Origin: Platycnemis pennipes
Lineage: Eukaryota > Arthropoda > Insecta > Odonata > Platycnemididae
Direction: 5' to 3'
Length of the DNA stretch: 64,000 bases
NCBI GenBank assembly: GCA_933228895.1
Contig: OW121852.1
Location: forward strand, 132,303,544 to 132,367,543
The notes below the pieces were generated by a model. That model did not search any database, had not been told where the DNA came from, and saw only the letters and a program-made list of their open reading frames with translations. Below, piece by piece: positions 44,624-55,544 of the stretch (position 1 is its first letter; each line of letters begins with the position of its first letter). A program made the translations under genes and the position numbers.

Positions 44624-45166
44624 CGGCAAGATTTGTAAAGGGACGGTACGATTACCTTATTAGCGTAACCAGTCTATTAAATGAATTAAATTGGGAATCA
44701 TTGTCAGATCGCAGGTTGAAATTTAGACTCAAACTCTTAAATAAATTCCAAGATAATATTTTCAGTGATGATGTTGAAAATATTTTGCGAACCCCAACTT
44801 ACTATGGTAGACTGGACCATAATCACAAAATTAGAGAAATTGATTGCCAAACTTATTCATTCAAAATGTCCTTCTTTCCTAGTACAATAAGGGATATGAA
44901 TAACGGTAAATATATCCAATACAAGTGTAGCAATGGACAACATTGGTAGCTGCATGTTGGTATAAGGACTTCAACCTAACGCAACTAACTCAGTATGTTT
45001 CTGCATGTTTGCTTTGCTATTTTTATCTTTTTTAAATTGTGTAGTTATTAACAGAATATATATACTAATCCTTTTTTATGCATGTTATGTAGTGCATGTT
45101 TGGTGAGAATTCACCCCCTGCCACACACCTTTATGGTGGATTGCAGGGTATTATGTAGATGTAGAT
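44624..45166 (+). pseudogene. LINE family C 3' end
   Basis: The + strand reads ARFVKGRYDYLISVTSLLNE, LNWESLSDRRLKFRL, SDDVENILRTPTYYGRLDH and FKMSFFPSTIRDMNNGKY, with a stop. It is followed by the family's 3' tail: caccccctgccacacacc, gtggattgcagggta, then tgtagatgtagat. 5'-truncated. The C-terminal frame is intact. Confidence 0.82.
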
Positions 45167-45257
45167 ATGTTGAACCTGGAGTCCGAAGGACTATGTTCTT
45201 GAAATAAATTCTATTCTGAAATCGATAGATTCGGATTTCACTTGGTGAAAATTCATG

Positions 45258-45380
45258 TTGAATAAGAAGATGCAATCTGTGTAAAGTTACTTGGAGATGA
45301 CGCCTTTAGAGTCGAAACGCGTTGTACCAACAAATAAAAGTCCGTGAAAATTTACATAGGTTGCATCTTCTTATTCAAAC
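45258..45380. repeat. 29-bp-arm inverted repeat with a gac..gtcGAAAC hairpin
   Basis: gttgaataagaagatgcaat and its inverted copy (attgcatcttcttattcaaac-like, 45352-45380) flank a small stem with gatgacgcctttagagtc then gaaacgcg and caaataaaag. A similar stem and gaaac motif occurs at 43705-43749. Confidence 0.65.
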
Positions 45381-45479
45381 ACTAATCTATTCTACGCCTA
45401 GGAAATAGATTTTCCTTGCAAGCCCTGTTTGTGACTCGCGCTCTGCGAAGGCAAACCACTGCTCGAGGCGCCTTGTCGG

Positions 45480-46121
45480 TGATCAGTGCCGCAGATGCGC
45501 ATGCGCGGGTTGTGTTCGCTCTGCCTCTACGCGCGCGTGGCGGAGATCCCCGGAACTAAGTGGGCCGGCGACTTCGCTCGTGTTGAGGCAGGCCGCCGCT
45601 GTTGCGTTGCGCGGCGCCGCCCGCCCTTCGTTTATTTGCGTCGTCGCCGGGAGGGGGAGTGGCATGCACTGGCGATCGGGACACTAGTTGCGCGTCGAGA
45701 CGCCCAGGAGTTGGATCGCGACGGGCCCCAAGTCCCTCCGTACCCGCGACGTCGTCGTCAACACCCGTCCCCACTGGAGTCCCTGTCACCATGGCGCTCA
45801 CGTGGTCCGGCGTTCCTTCGATCAGGGGGAGCATTTGATTCGAGTGTCCCGCGTGTGGAAACTTCTCTTCGCGCTTCCTTCAACTTCCTTGGGCTCACAC
45901 ACGCGGGGTGAGCCAAGTTTTGAGTCGAGCGAAGAAACAGCTCTTTCTCAACTCGACGGACGGATTCCTGGCGGTCCTACTACTACTACTACTACGGTGA
46001 TCACGTGACTCGTGTGTTGTGTTGTGTTCAAGTGTTTCGTCGAGTGGTCCTCTTCTCCGGCGCCTCAGCTGACCGGCGCCAGTGCAGGCGCCTCTGCGCC
46101 ACCTGAAAACAGCGCGGACGA
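45480..46121 (+). promoter_or_regulatory. CpG-rich block ending in a splice donor: candidate promoter/first exon
   Basis: About 640 bp are rich in C, G and CpG (gccgccgctgttgcg, cgacgtcgtcgtc, cgcgcgtgg) while both flanks are AT-rich. The + strand right edge is gcggacgaaa followed by GTAAGT at about 46122, a strong donor. ORFs run across it in several frames, as expected of GC-rich DNA, and none resembles a known protein, so it is best read as untranslated leader. A ctactactactac run occurs near 45980. No downstream exon is recognised within the window. Confidence 0.4.
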
Positions 46122-46348
46122 AAGTAAGTGGACAGCCTTCAACCACGGCTGCACTAATTCCGCACTAATCCCATGTAAGAAAATGGAATCCTCCCTGGTC
46201 TTGAACGCAAGCGAAAAAAATCTCGTTTTTCTTTTGTTTCCTGACACATCGAACGAATATCAAATTCGCCTGAAATTTCGTACCTCTAAATCTACTAGAA
46301 ATACCTAGGAATTTTTATCAGAGAGTGAGTCAGTTCTGTAGCTTTCCT

Positions 46349-46592
46349 AGGATGAAGTTGAAGAAGATGAGAAGTAAAAACTTTAGCGTTCCACAGGGTA
46401 AAGAGATTTATTCCGACATGTTTCACTTCACTGAAGCATCATCAGGTACATGTAGGAACCTGGTGATACAGGTAGGTAGGTACAGGTACATGTACCTGAT
46501 GATGCTTCAGTGAAGTGAAACATGTCGGAATAAATCTCTTTACCCTGTGGAACGCTCAAGTTTTTACTTCTCATCTTCTTCAACTTCATCCT
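46349..46592. repeat. Nearly perfect palindrome, 106-bp arms, 32-bp loop
   Basis: The left arm 46349-46454 and right arm 46487-46592 are reverse complements with about one mismatch (ctttagcg against cttgagcg). The loop 46455-46486 is short. The arms carry gtttcacttcactgaagc and gaataaatctctttaccc. A transcript through it would form a long hairpin. Confidence 0.93.
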
Positions 46593-46599
46593 ATATTAT

Positions 46600-47260
46600 G
46601 GAATTCCACAAAGTCTTGGCCTCTACCATCCACTGCACTGTAGCTTTCCTAGCTGAAGGTGTCCGTTGACATTCAACAGGAGGGAAAAAGTTTTAAATGT
46701 AGACGGTATTTTAAAATTTTTCGATGAAGTGTCGATGCCACTATTGTGCACTGCAGCTATCGTTCACTAAAATCCTACTTTAGAATTCTAAATCTATTTT
46801 AAGGCAAAGTAAGCACATGAGTATTTCCAGTAAATTAATCCGGGACTTCACGAAACCAAGGATAGTTTTCGGAACCTTTCCGACTATGCGAAACCAAGTG
46901 GGTTAAAAAGTACAGAATGCTAGGCTACGGGTGAACATCATAGAATGTTCAACTCAGTAACCTCTTGTTTGGAAACGAAGCCAGAGTGGGAAGGATTACT
47001 TCCCTTGTTCTCGACATAGTAATTCATAGATGATAGATTGATAGGCATAGAAATTCTAAGATGATTTGGTGATAGTATGGTTTTATCGGTTTCAACGTCT
47101 ATCAACATCGCGTTTTAAACAATGCCCTTCAGAAGCTAAAACCCAACGTCTCACGACATCGCGTTTTAAACAATTGAGGCGCGAAACTCAGTAGACACTG
47201 CGTATCGTTACTATCGGTCACTATTATGGCTGAAGTCCCCATCCCTGATCGCATGATGTA
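46600..47260. other. No gene recognised
   Basis: AT-rich. Contains repeated catcgcgttttaaacaat words at 47107 and 47158 (direct repeat about 50 bp apart). No coding seen. Confidence 0.45.
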
Positions 47261-47264
47261 GATC

Positions 47265-47665
47265 ATGCGAGACACAATTAGCTTTATTCGTAAACGATAT
47301 TTTAGTCCACGGCGAAAACAGTAATGAAGTTGATGCGATATTTTTAGATTTTAAAAAGGCTTTCGATAAAGTTCCTCATGACAAATTAATCTTGAAGTTA
47401 GAGAGTTTTGGTATAAATAAAGACGTTATACGTTGGATAAAAGAATTCTTAAGTGTGCGAGAGCAGAGGGTTGTCATAGATGGTACCATGTCGGACACAA
47501 TCGAAGTCACATCGGGAGTTCCTCAGGGTAAATAGTGTAGTTCTGACTACTATATTAATACTATTCCTTTTTTATGCATGATATGCAGTGCATGTTTGGT
47601 GAGCAATCACCCCCTGCCACACACCCTTGTGGTGGCTTGCAGGGTATTATGTAGATGTAGATGTC
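47265..47665 (+). pseudogene. LINE family C copy, RT motif A joined to the 3' tail
   Basis: The + strand frame reads LALFVNDILVHGENSNEVDA, IFLDFKKAFDKVPHDKL (RT motif A), LESFGINKDVIRWIKEFLS and VTSGVPQG, then a stop. Only tens of bases later the family's 3' tail begins (tgcatgtttggtgagcaatc, ccctgccacacaccc, gtagatgtagat). Motif C, the thumb and the C-terminal region seen in other copies are missing, so the copy carries an internal deletion. Confidence 0.82.
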
Positions 47666-47669
47666 CCTG

Positions 47670-48135
47670 ATCAAGATATATACCGTATTTATGATCCTTT
47701 AATTGCTGTCGCAGCGCTTTCGTCCATATCTAGTTTTGTTTAGAATGTGAAATAAGTGATAAATCCTAATTTTGGTGATCGTCCGACAAAAACTGGCAAT
47801 TCCATAAAACCCTACTGGAACCAGTAATTCTAAGATGATTTCATCTCGGAGGGACAACGGAGAGGTTCTTATCTCATGGTTATAATCGGTAGCGGTCCCC
47901 TACGTGTCGAGGTGGGGTTTAATGTGAATTGGCATCTCTTGTGCATTTGTCCCGGGAACGTCAAGCCATCGGACAGCATCGGCATCAGGTCATTTCACCG
48001 GAAGAACCAGTTGACCAGTAATCCCCCTGTGCGCTTTGCTTGCGTTGCCCTAGATTCTTCCTGGACTAGAACGCTGTTAAGGAAAAGAACTGTCACCGTT
48101 GTCCAAATTGATTTGACCGATTCGTTTTGTGGAAT
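47670..48135. other. No gene recognised
   Basis: One unassigned ORF (47876-48142) lacks any family motif. Confidence 0.35.
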
Positions 48136-48147
48136 GGGATGACCACA

Positions 48148-48425
48148 CAGCGACGTCGGAAGTGGGGGGCAGGGGGGGCATTCCGCCCCCCCCAGAATTT
48201 GCCCCGGGCCCTTGAGAAATGAGTCTTCAATAGTAAAAATTGATCTTTACTTCCAGCTTGCTTTTTCCCTTCTGACACATATTCTACCACCTTCATATGC
48301 ACTTTGAACGGAATTCTAGTCTCTACCCCCTCCTATCCGCTAAAAAATCCGGGCCCTTTTCTTAAGAGCCGGGCACTTTTTCTCAAGGTAGGCCCCTTCC
48401 AGCGAAAATAGTTCCGAGGCCCCTG
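48148..48425. mobile_element. 278-bp hAT-type MITE with perfect 8-bp target duplication
   Basis: Begins CAGCGACGTCGGAA and ends TTCCGAGGCCCCTG (imperfect inverted ends). TGACCACA flanks both sides (48140-48147, 48426-48433). It contains long G and C runs and no ORF. The 8-bp duplication and CAG..CTG ends fit hAT. Confidence 0.85.
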
Positions 48426-48439
48426 TGACCACATGATCG

Positions 48440-49780
48440 TTTGTCGCAATGTTTGAAAAAGGGTATTGGTCAGGGACTGCATTATCCCTTCCTGCTAGTG
48501 GCATCCGACTCGTTATATTCGAATTAGCTCTGCATTTGAAGACTACCCTTTTTGTTCAAGCTCCCCTACGCACTAGGGTGAGTGGCAGTAGGTGTTATCA
48601 TCGAACAAGCTGGTGAAAAACCCTTTTGAAAGCTTCCGCGGTGTCCTTACTCCCGCGTCTTCCCGTATGGCAAGGTGACTGCTTAGGGAACCAAAATTTT
48701 GTCCTAGCAAAATGGTCAGATCATGGAAGAAACCTCGAAAGAAATTTAATCTTTAAAATTTGCATTGCTTAGACGTAAAGTAGGCGAGATAATGGCTTGA
48801 ATTCTGTAGATTCTGGTGATATTGCGTGGTATTCGAACATATCAAAAAGAAGACAAAAATTTGCAGTTTTTCTGTGTGTTAAATCGCAAATTGTTGTCTT
48901 CTTTCGGAGATGATGGCTTGTTGGACCCTCCTGGTAACACGAATTTCTGTGGATTTCGCATTCATTTCCTAATGTTGATAATGCAAGGTGATACTTCTAC
49001 GTTACTCGCACCGATACGTGTATCAAAATTGACCTAAGTGGTATTCAGTCCTCTTTTACAGTTCTCGGGAAGAGGAACGTATTTTGAATCGAACCCTTCC
49101 GCACTCCGAGATTACGCGGTCGAATAACTCATTTCCATCGTCGGCAGTCCTCGTAATATTTACATCGGAAAACATACGGACGGCTTTGCATATTCCGTGC
49201 ATTGCGAGGTTTCCGTCGCTAGACCTCCGATCAGCTGAAACCAATTCGCATTTCCACTCTTGTGCTCGTGACACCGTTATCCTGGAGAACGCCTCACTTC
49301 CCTTCCTGGAACGCCTGATTCTCCCTCTATTAGGGCAACGTCTTCCCCATTCGTCTTGAGAGCGGCGACTTCCAAATGGAGAGATATGTCGTCTCCCGAG
49401 GCTCTCGAGCTGGCATCATCTTGCTCTTCCGCGGGAAATCGCTTGCGCATATCGCCAGGCTTTTCCTCGCTCGACGTCCGAGAATCCATTCTCCGCGCGG
49501 CGGCGCTTGGGTTGCATTTCCGCAAACTTATGCACGAAGTAACTGGGCCTCGATCATGGATCTTCATAACGCGTGCGCTTGCGTTATCGTTATTTTTTGA
49601 TTTAACATATATCAGAGAGAACATGATCTCCGGTCTTCATTTCTCGCACAGCCCTTCAAATCGCTTATTACAATCAGTGGAGCGAATTTTATAGACGGTT
49701 GTTGTTAACCCTGCGATACTCTAGGGGTAAGCGTTAACGATAAAGATTGCGATAACTCGAAAGATGCATTCGTGATTCCG
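48440..49780. other. No gene recognised; unassigned ORFs at 49.05-49.70 kb
   Basis: The segment 49050-49700 is less AT-rich and open on both strands (minus 49277-49624 is 115 codons and acidic). It has no motif, signal peptide or splice pattern I can defend. Confidence 0.35.
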
Positions 49781-49783
49781 TAC

Positions 49784-51814
49784 CTGGGCCCGTATTCTGC
49801 AACTCGTTATCACCGGTGATGAGTAGAGATGGGCGACTTGGTAAATTAACGCGGTAATTTTCGTAAATTACCGTGATATTTATCGTTAAATTACCAACAC
49901 CCCTGAAAATTACCGTAATAAACGGTAATTTTCAGAAAAGTTCTTTCACAAAAACATTTCTTCCACACGAAGAAACCATTGGAATGGGTGATGTTATAAA
50001 ATAAGAAGCTAAAAAGATTTTGTTTACATTGTGTCCGTGATTAATTCCAATTGATTCAGAGTAAAATAACAAATGCACATTGCGCAGAGTTATGTCTTTG
50101 GAACGAAAATTTCTCGTAGTGTGACAAAAGAGAGGCAAATTGCGTGTTGCTGCCAACTTCGTTTTAATTTTTTTAACGAGTTATGATAGATAAACGTCGT
50201 GATAAGTTTGGTATAAGCGTCGGAATTTGTATCTCAATGCTTTTTGAATTCGTTTTGAGTCCTCTGATAAAGATTTGCAGCTCAAAACTTAAAATTACGG
50301 TGATTTTCGAAATTTTCCACGGTAATTTACCTCAATTGAAAATTACGGACATTTACCCATCTGTAGTGATGAGCCTTCACCGTTTGAAGGCTCATCACCT
50401 ATCACCGCTCTTCCGATTCTGTAACTCGACGAGGTGATGTTCTTCACCCCAAACAGGGTGATATCACATCACCTCCTCAATAGCCACCCTTATCTCATCA
50501 CCCCCTGAATATATTGAGGTTCCGCCATCATGTTAGCGAGACATAAACATCGTGAGTTAATTAATGACGTTAATGTAGTGATTATGACCAAATTGTAATG
50601 GAAAAAATGGCTCGTGCATATAATAACAATAATTACAATAGTATATTTATTGTCATACAACTCTCAATTAATGTGTTTTGACGTAAGTAAGAAACGACCT
50701 GAGCCAGACTATCCCAAGTTTTGCATACCATCCAAAATATCAGGGGCAAAAAGACATAGGTATGTACAAGCATTAAAATAAATATTTATAAAATTGCTAA
50801 AACAATGGCAGAGCAATAAAAACATCTCTAATTTACTTAGAAAAGTCAAAATTGTTTCTAAGAGTATAGTAATAAGAATATATGGACACCAAAATACATA
50901 ATTGTCGACAACGAAATAGAACCAATAAATTTCGCTCCGGCGAGTACTTATGTTTAAATATTACAAATATATTGGGTACGATTTTGCGATCGAGAAATAA
51001 CACACGTCTATATGGTTCTGATAGACTGTATTCAAATGCTGTTAACCAAGCCAACAATCAAATCTCCAAGTTACTATACGTACACAAACAAGATTAGATT
51101 CATAGTATTTGGGCAACATTTTAACACAAATAATTTGAGCAGCTATGAAATTTTTCTGTTGTTCATTATATATTTACGTTTGTTTTTAGCAGCTCGCTTT
51201 CAATCCACTTGTACGATGATGATATACCTATTTATCACGCGAATGACAGTCCCGAGTACATTTGTCACTCTTCGCAAACAAGTGAAAAACACCATTTACG
51301 TTGTTCATGATTGATATTGTGGAAGTTGAAAATAGGAAACTGAAAAATTAATCACATTCACCGTGGTTTATTCACATATCACGATAGAATGATGCGATTG
51401 TTTTCAGTTGATATTCAGTAAAATAAAATAATCTATTGTTCACTTCGTAATATTAATCCTACTGTAAATAATCACTTGGCTGGGTTATTAGAACATCATA
51501 TTATATATTATCAAACATAAATACTCGGAAAGCATTACTACAAGCATTGAAATTATACATGTACGTGAGTACAAGCATTTAATTTGCACATTACTTGCCT
51601 GTATTGCGGTCACGTGATTCAACTGGCTCTCTTTATTGGCTAATCTCATCTTGCCTGAACTAGACGGCGCAATTTTTCATAGCACTCCTCATCACCGGGT
51701 GAAGAAACTTCACCACCCAGTTACAGAACCGGAAACGATAAGGACGGATGAAGTTTTTCGGTGATGTCCATCACCGGTGATAGATATCACCCAAGTTACA
51801 GAATACGGACCCAG
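49784..51814. mobile_element. DNA transposon with GGTGAT-rich ends, carrying a nested hAT element
   Basis: The left end CTGGGCCCGTATTCTGCAAC is matched by the inverted right end (gttacagaatacggacccag, 51795-51814). Both subterminal regions are full of ggtgat / atcacc words (atcaccggtgat occurs on both sides). A separate element (49824-50365) is inserted near its left end. No transposase is seen. The class is uncertain and flanking duplications are not clear. Confidence 0.72.
49824..50365. mobile_element. 542-bp nested hAT-type element
   Basis: TAGAGATGGGCGA opens it and TTTACCCATCTGTA closes it. The perfect 8-bp duplication GTGATGAG lies at 49816-49823 and 50366-50373. The subterminal regions contain many ggtaatttt / aaattacc words. 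Non-coding. Confidence 0.87.
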
Positions 51815-51829
51815 AGGGAAATGATATAT

Positions 51830-52520
51830 GATGTCCGCAGTTATCTAGGTAATAAACAGCGACATGGCAATGGACGTCTCAGAAATGTCCCACTGCAATG
51901 TCGAATATCCCAGGCGTGACGAATGTCTCAGAGAGGTCATCATGAGGTATCGATACGTGTAGTTAATAATGGAATGTATGTTTCAGATTCATCTCAAATG
52001 TCACTGAAACAGACTCGGAGATGTTCAGACGTCTATGAGATGTCTCATGTGACAGCTCGGAGACTATTGTTTTGTGGATTTAGTGGATATAGTCAGATAG
52101 GTACGTTTTTGTAGGTCGCATAATGCCTCTGAAACTGTTGTGGATTGAGTGGAGTGGCGAAATAAGTCAGACAGCGTTTAACTTAACTCAACTGTATTAA
52201 CTAGATTTCACGATACATTCGCTCATATGCCAGGGATGCGTCCGACATCCCGGAAGGTTTAATGCCAACTCTCGCCGGACTCGGGGTTCACAAGAATGAC
52301 GCCAAACAACAAAGAGTGCTGAAAGTCGCACTAAACAGACAATGCGATAAGCATAATAACTACTAAACTAATACATGACAATAAGCATAATAACAATGAA
52401 ACTAATACATGACAGAAACCTAACATATATGTGACATTCGACATGTAACTGACAGGTATTTCTGCTGTAAGTGGGTAGTGTGAAATTTTAGTTGAATTTT
52501 TAATTCGCCCAACCGTCTTA
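51830..52520. other. Repeat-like stretch with gtctcagagatgtc words and a small tandem
   Basis: At 51880-52070 the words tctcagaaatgtc, tctcagagaggtc and tcggagatgttc recur on a background without stable coding. At about 52343-52412 two copies of a roughly 35-bp unit (ataagcataataac ... ctaatacatgaca) stand in tandem. Class unknown. Confidence 0.5.
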
Positions 52521-52527
52521 GTTTCAT

Positions 52528-52610
52528 CTACATAACACCCTGACAGCTACCGCAAGGGCGAGTGGCAGGGGGTGAACTATATCCAGGCTTACATTATCAG
52601 TCACGGAGAA
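52528..52610 (-). repeat. LINE family C 3' tail fragment
   Basis: catctacataacaccctg and gagtggcagggggtgaa match the reverse complement of the conserved 3' tail at 45110-45166. No coding part remains. Confidence 0.65.
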
Positions 52611-52614
52611 CACT

Positions 52615-53830
52615 TACTACTCTATAGGCATGCAAAACATTACCTCCCCGTTTAAACATTACTTTTGTGAAATCATGATTCACAGTACTTGCATCACAAA
52701 GAAAATATTAAGCATGCAGGTGGGTGAAAGGTTAACTATAAGTGACGCTAAATAGTTGGCTAACACAGCGTAACGTGACAGTTTTTAATTAGATAATCAG
52801 TTGCATAAATAAATTGAGTTATAAACCAATATTTCCTAGAGTATGCACTAGTTAGTAGCGTTCAAACGTCTGCACGTCATTTTAAAAGATCACTACGATC
52901 TAATTTCGATGTCAAAATCTAGAATATCTAGTCTGATTTTCCTGAGTAGTTACCTCCGCTGTAATCATCGCCGAGAAACTGCAAAAATTGCAGCAAAACT
53001 CATTATCGAAATGTCACTTCATACATCTCCTCGAGTTGGAAAGTATGGTTGCAGATAAACTTAGCTAATTTCTGTGGCCGTGTTTATTTATTTGTGAAGT
53101 GCTCAACCGGCTCGTAATTTTTACGTGACAGAACTTTTTCTCATTTGAATTTAAGGATCGTAGAACGTAGTGTAATCAACGCTAAAATTTCCGGATCCAT
53201 ATCAGATGAATGCTTAAAATATGCTACTTACGAAAGTTAACTATTTATTACATTTTCAACGCAAATACGTCTTAAACAATGGAAATGAACATTTCAAGTT
53301 GACGATCGTTAAACGCACGCAAGTGATTTAAAATTTAGCCGAATAGTGGGCAGATGTTTTAGGAGTAGTCATTGAGTTTTAAGTGATCCAAAGGTTTATC
53401 CTATGTTGCACAATCTAATCCGTCATTTGATCCCGGAGCAAAAAGAACATCCATTCTATGGTAGGCAATCGAAACCACGATCTTTGGGCGACTTGGCCAA
53501 CGCTTTGCCGACCTGGCTAACACGGCCATACCGGGTCTTATATTTTTATTTATTACAAGTTTGGGTATTAAATCCAATGAGAGAAGTATTATTGTTTTCA
53601 ACGGCGAAGTGAATTGATGATGTCTATAATGATGGCTTAGAATCAGGGCTTGGACACTTTGACTCGCCTAGTTGCGATGGTCCGTGATAGCGCGTCAATT
53701 GTTTCAAAGCGGTTCCGACGAGCGCTGTCTATACGTCCTCATCGATTATGTCGACACGCGAAGAAGTTGGTTAATGCATCCGATCGCCCACTAAGCGAAA
53801 CCCGGCATGGAATTCGTTGAATCACCCTAA
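52615..53830. other. No gene; weak tRNA-like segment
   Basis: AT-rich. On the minus strand about 53530-53455, gttagccaggtcgg and ggtttcgattgcc look like degraded A- and B-box words of a tRNA-derived SINE, similar to 31290-31346, but no fold is convincing. Confidence 0.35.
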
Positions 53831-53837
53831 ATTCATC

Positions 53838-53905
53838 ATCAGTATTTCAACCCTAGGGTTGGTTTACTGCAGCCCTCCATTCTGCCCTGTTCAGTGTTAA
53901 TAGGG
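53838..53905 (-). repeat. LINE family B 3' tail fragment
   Basis: tcagtatttcaaccctagg and gtttactgcagccctcca match 55545-55590. Only the tail is present. Confidence 0.6.
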
Positions 53906-53909
53906 TAGT

Positions 53910-54700
53910 TTCCTTCATCAAAGAAAACAGACTTCATTAGTTGCGATTTGTGCCCTGCCATAAATGTATTTAATTTACGCAAAAAGTTTGCATTGAGAAA
54001 TCCCAGTTTACGAGAGAATTAAATGTTAATTTTAAGGCCATTTGAAAAGGCTCTGAAATGGCAGGGTGCGCTGCCTTCTTGCTGACGTAACAGGTAGGTA
54101 GTTTACGTTGCGAGGCATCGGAAAATTCGTCTCCTGAACTTAGCATTGTATTTCAGGGCCCCTCAGCTCTAGTGAATATTTATTAGTATTAACCTGTAAA
54201 AACTATCAATGTTGTAAAGAATTCTCAGTTAAACATGGTTGTATTAGTCATTTTATAGGCTCAAGGACGTCCTGCTCGCTGTGTCTTCTGCTACGACGAA
54301 GCATGGCGTGAAGGTCGTGCGGCGATAGGCGAACTTCATGATATGCTTGTGAAAGGAATACCAACTGATTTTAAATGAATCAACTGCATAAGTAATGTTA
54401 AATAAATAAATAAAAGTCAATTATAATTAATTAACGGAATAAATATGCCTCCGTTACTTGTTCATAAGCTTTAACGGAGTGCGGCGTCTATTTGGAAGCG
54501 TCCGCAGCACCACCTGTTGGCAGGTAGAGGAAATAGTTTGACGTCACACGTAGGATTAACCGGCATGCAATAGTTTGCCGTCGCGTTTTCGCGCCATTGA
54601 TTTTTTTCACTCTTTAATTAATGAGGAAAAATACTTAACGTCATTTAAAAATCGAACGGCTTAAAACACGTACTCCAGAGGTTATAAACTTTCGATCGAG
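53910..54700. other. Mostly featureless; one possible short exon
   Basis: An acceptor-like cattttatag at about 54250 is followed by an open stretch reading AQGRPARCVFCYDEAWREGR, GELHDML and a stop near 54378, with aataaataaataaa about 30 bp later. This could be a terminal exon of an unknown gene or element. I do not recognise it. Confidence 0.25.
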
Positions 54701-54715
54701 ACAATAAAAAATAAT

Positions 54716-54855
54716 AGGACACTACCCTCACGCCCTGGTATGTCTTCTCTTCCACGTCCTTCTTTATTTGCCCTATGTACCTATCCCTTGGTCTCATCAG
54801 AGGGATAAGTAACGAATTAGGTGAAATTCTAGTCTTCGCTATCCCTTGCAGAAGT
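54716..54855 (-). repeat. LINE family B C-terminal fragment
   Basis: The minus strand reads MRPRDRYIGQIKKDVEEKTY, the C-terminal end of the family, ending in ccctcacgccctgg on the + strand, as at 55610. Confidence 0.6.
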
Positions 54856-54954
54856 AGCGTCAATCCTCCATAGAACCGCAGGAATTTAAGATCTCCGAAA
54901 TGGTTGTCGTGGATTCTTTTTCGCCAGTGTTGCTAAATATTTTGAATAAATTAC

Positions 54955-55330
54955 TATGTTGATATCACCATCAGTCAGCAATCCAGCGATTGGTTTGACA
55001 CAGGTCTCCCCTCTATTCTCCTCATAATTAGGTTTTTCCTTTGCTTTCACATCCTTCATCTCTTGTGTCATATGTCTCTTACGAGGCCTTCCACTGCCAT
55101 TCTTACCAATCAATTTTCCCTTGCCAATTGTCTTCTTGTCTCTCCTGAGGTGGCCGATTAAGTTGTCCCGTCTTCTTCTTAGGGTATTCAGATCACCCCT
55201 CTTTCCTCCCACTCTTCTCAGGGCTTCCTTGCTACTCACTCGGTCCATTATATATTCATCATTCTTCTGTAGCACCGCATTTGTAATGTTAACACTCTTG
55301 TGTTCTCTGCAGCTGTCATCGTCCATCCTT
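54955..55330 (-). pseudogene. LINE family A 3' end, divergent
   Basis: The minus strand reads MDRVSSKEALRRVGGKRGDL, RRRRDNLIGHL, GRPRKRHMTQEMKDV and KPIAGLLTDGDI. It ends in a gatatcaccatcag tail. 5'-truncated, with a small gap between GHL and KTIGKGK. Confidence 0.7.
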
Positions 55331-55544
55331 CACTGCTGTTAGATCTATTTTTGCTAATTTAATCACCATTAATGTGATCTTGCGACATGGGTTAACTTCA
55401 TTTTTATATATTTCTGGCATACCTTGGAGAAATTTCATTGGTCAGGAGTGAAATGCTGACAAAACACGACCTTATTAATAGGGTTCGATTCGAGACACAA
55501 TGAGGGATTTCCTCGTGATAATTTTGCCGCAGGTCATACATCAG

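Noticed and set aside
45483..46308. Five or more overlapping Arg/Pro/Ala-rich ORFs
   Set aside because: GC-rich DNA lacks stop codons in every frame; none has a recognisable motif, so I call the block a candidate promoter/leader rather than a protein gene.
49277..49624. 115-codon minus-strand ORF as a host gene
   Set aside because: No motif, no supporting splice or promoter pattern, and equally long ORFs on the opposite strand.
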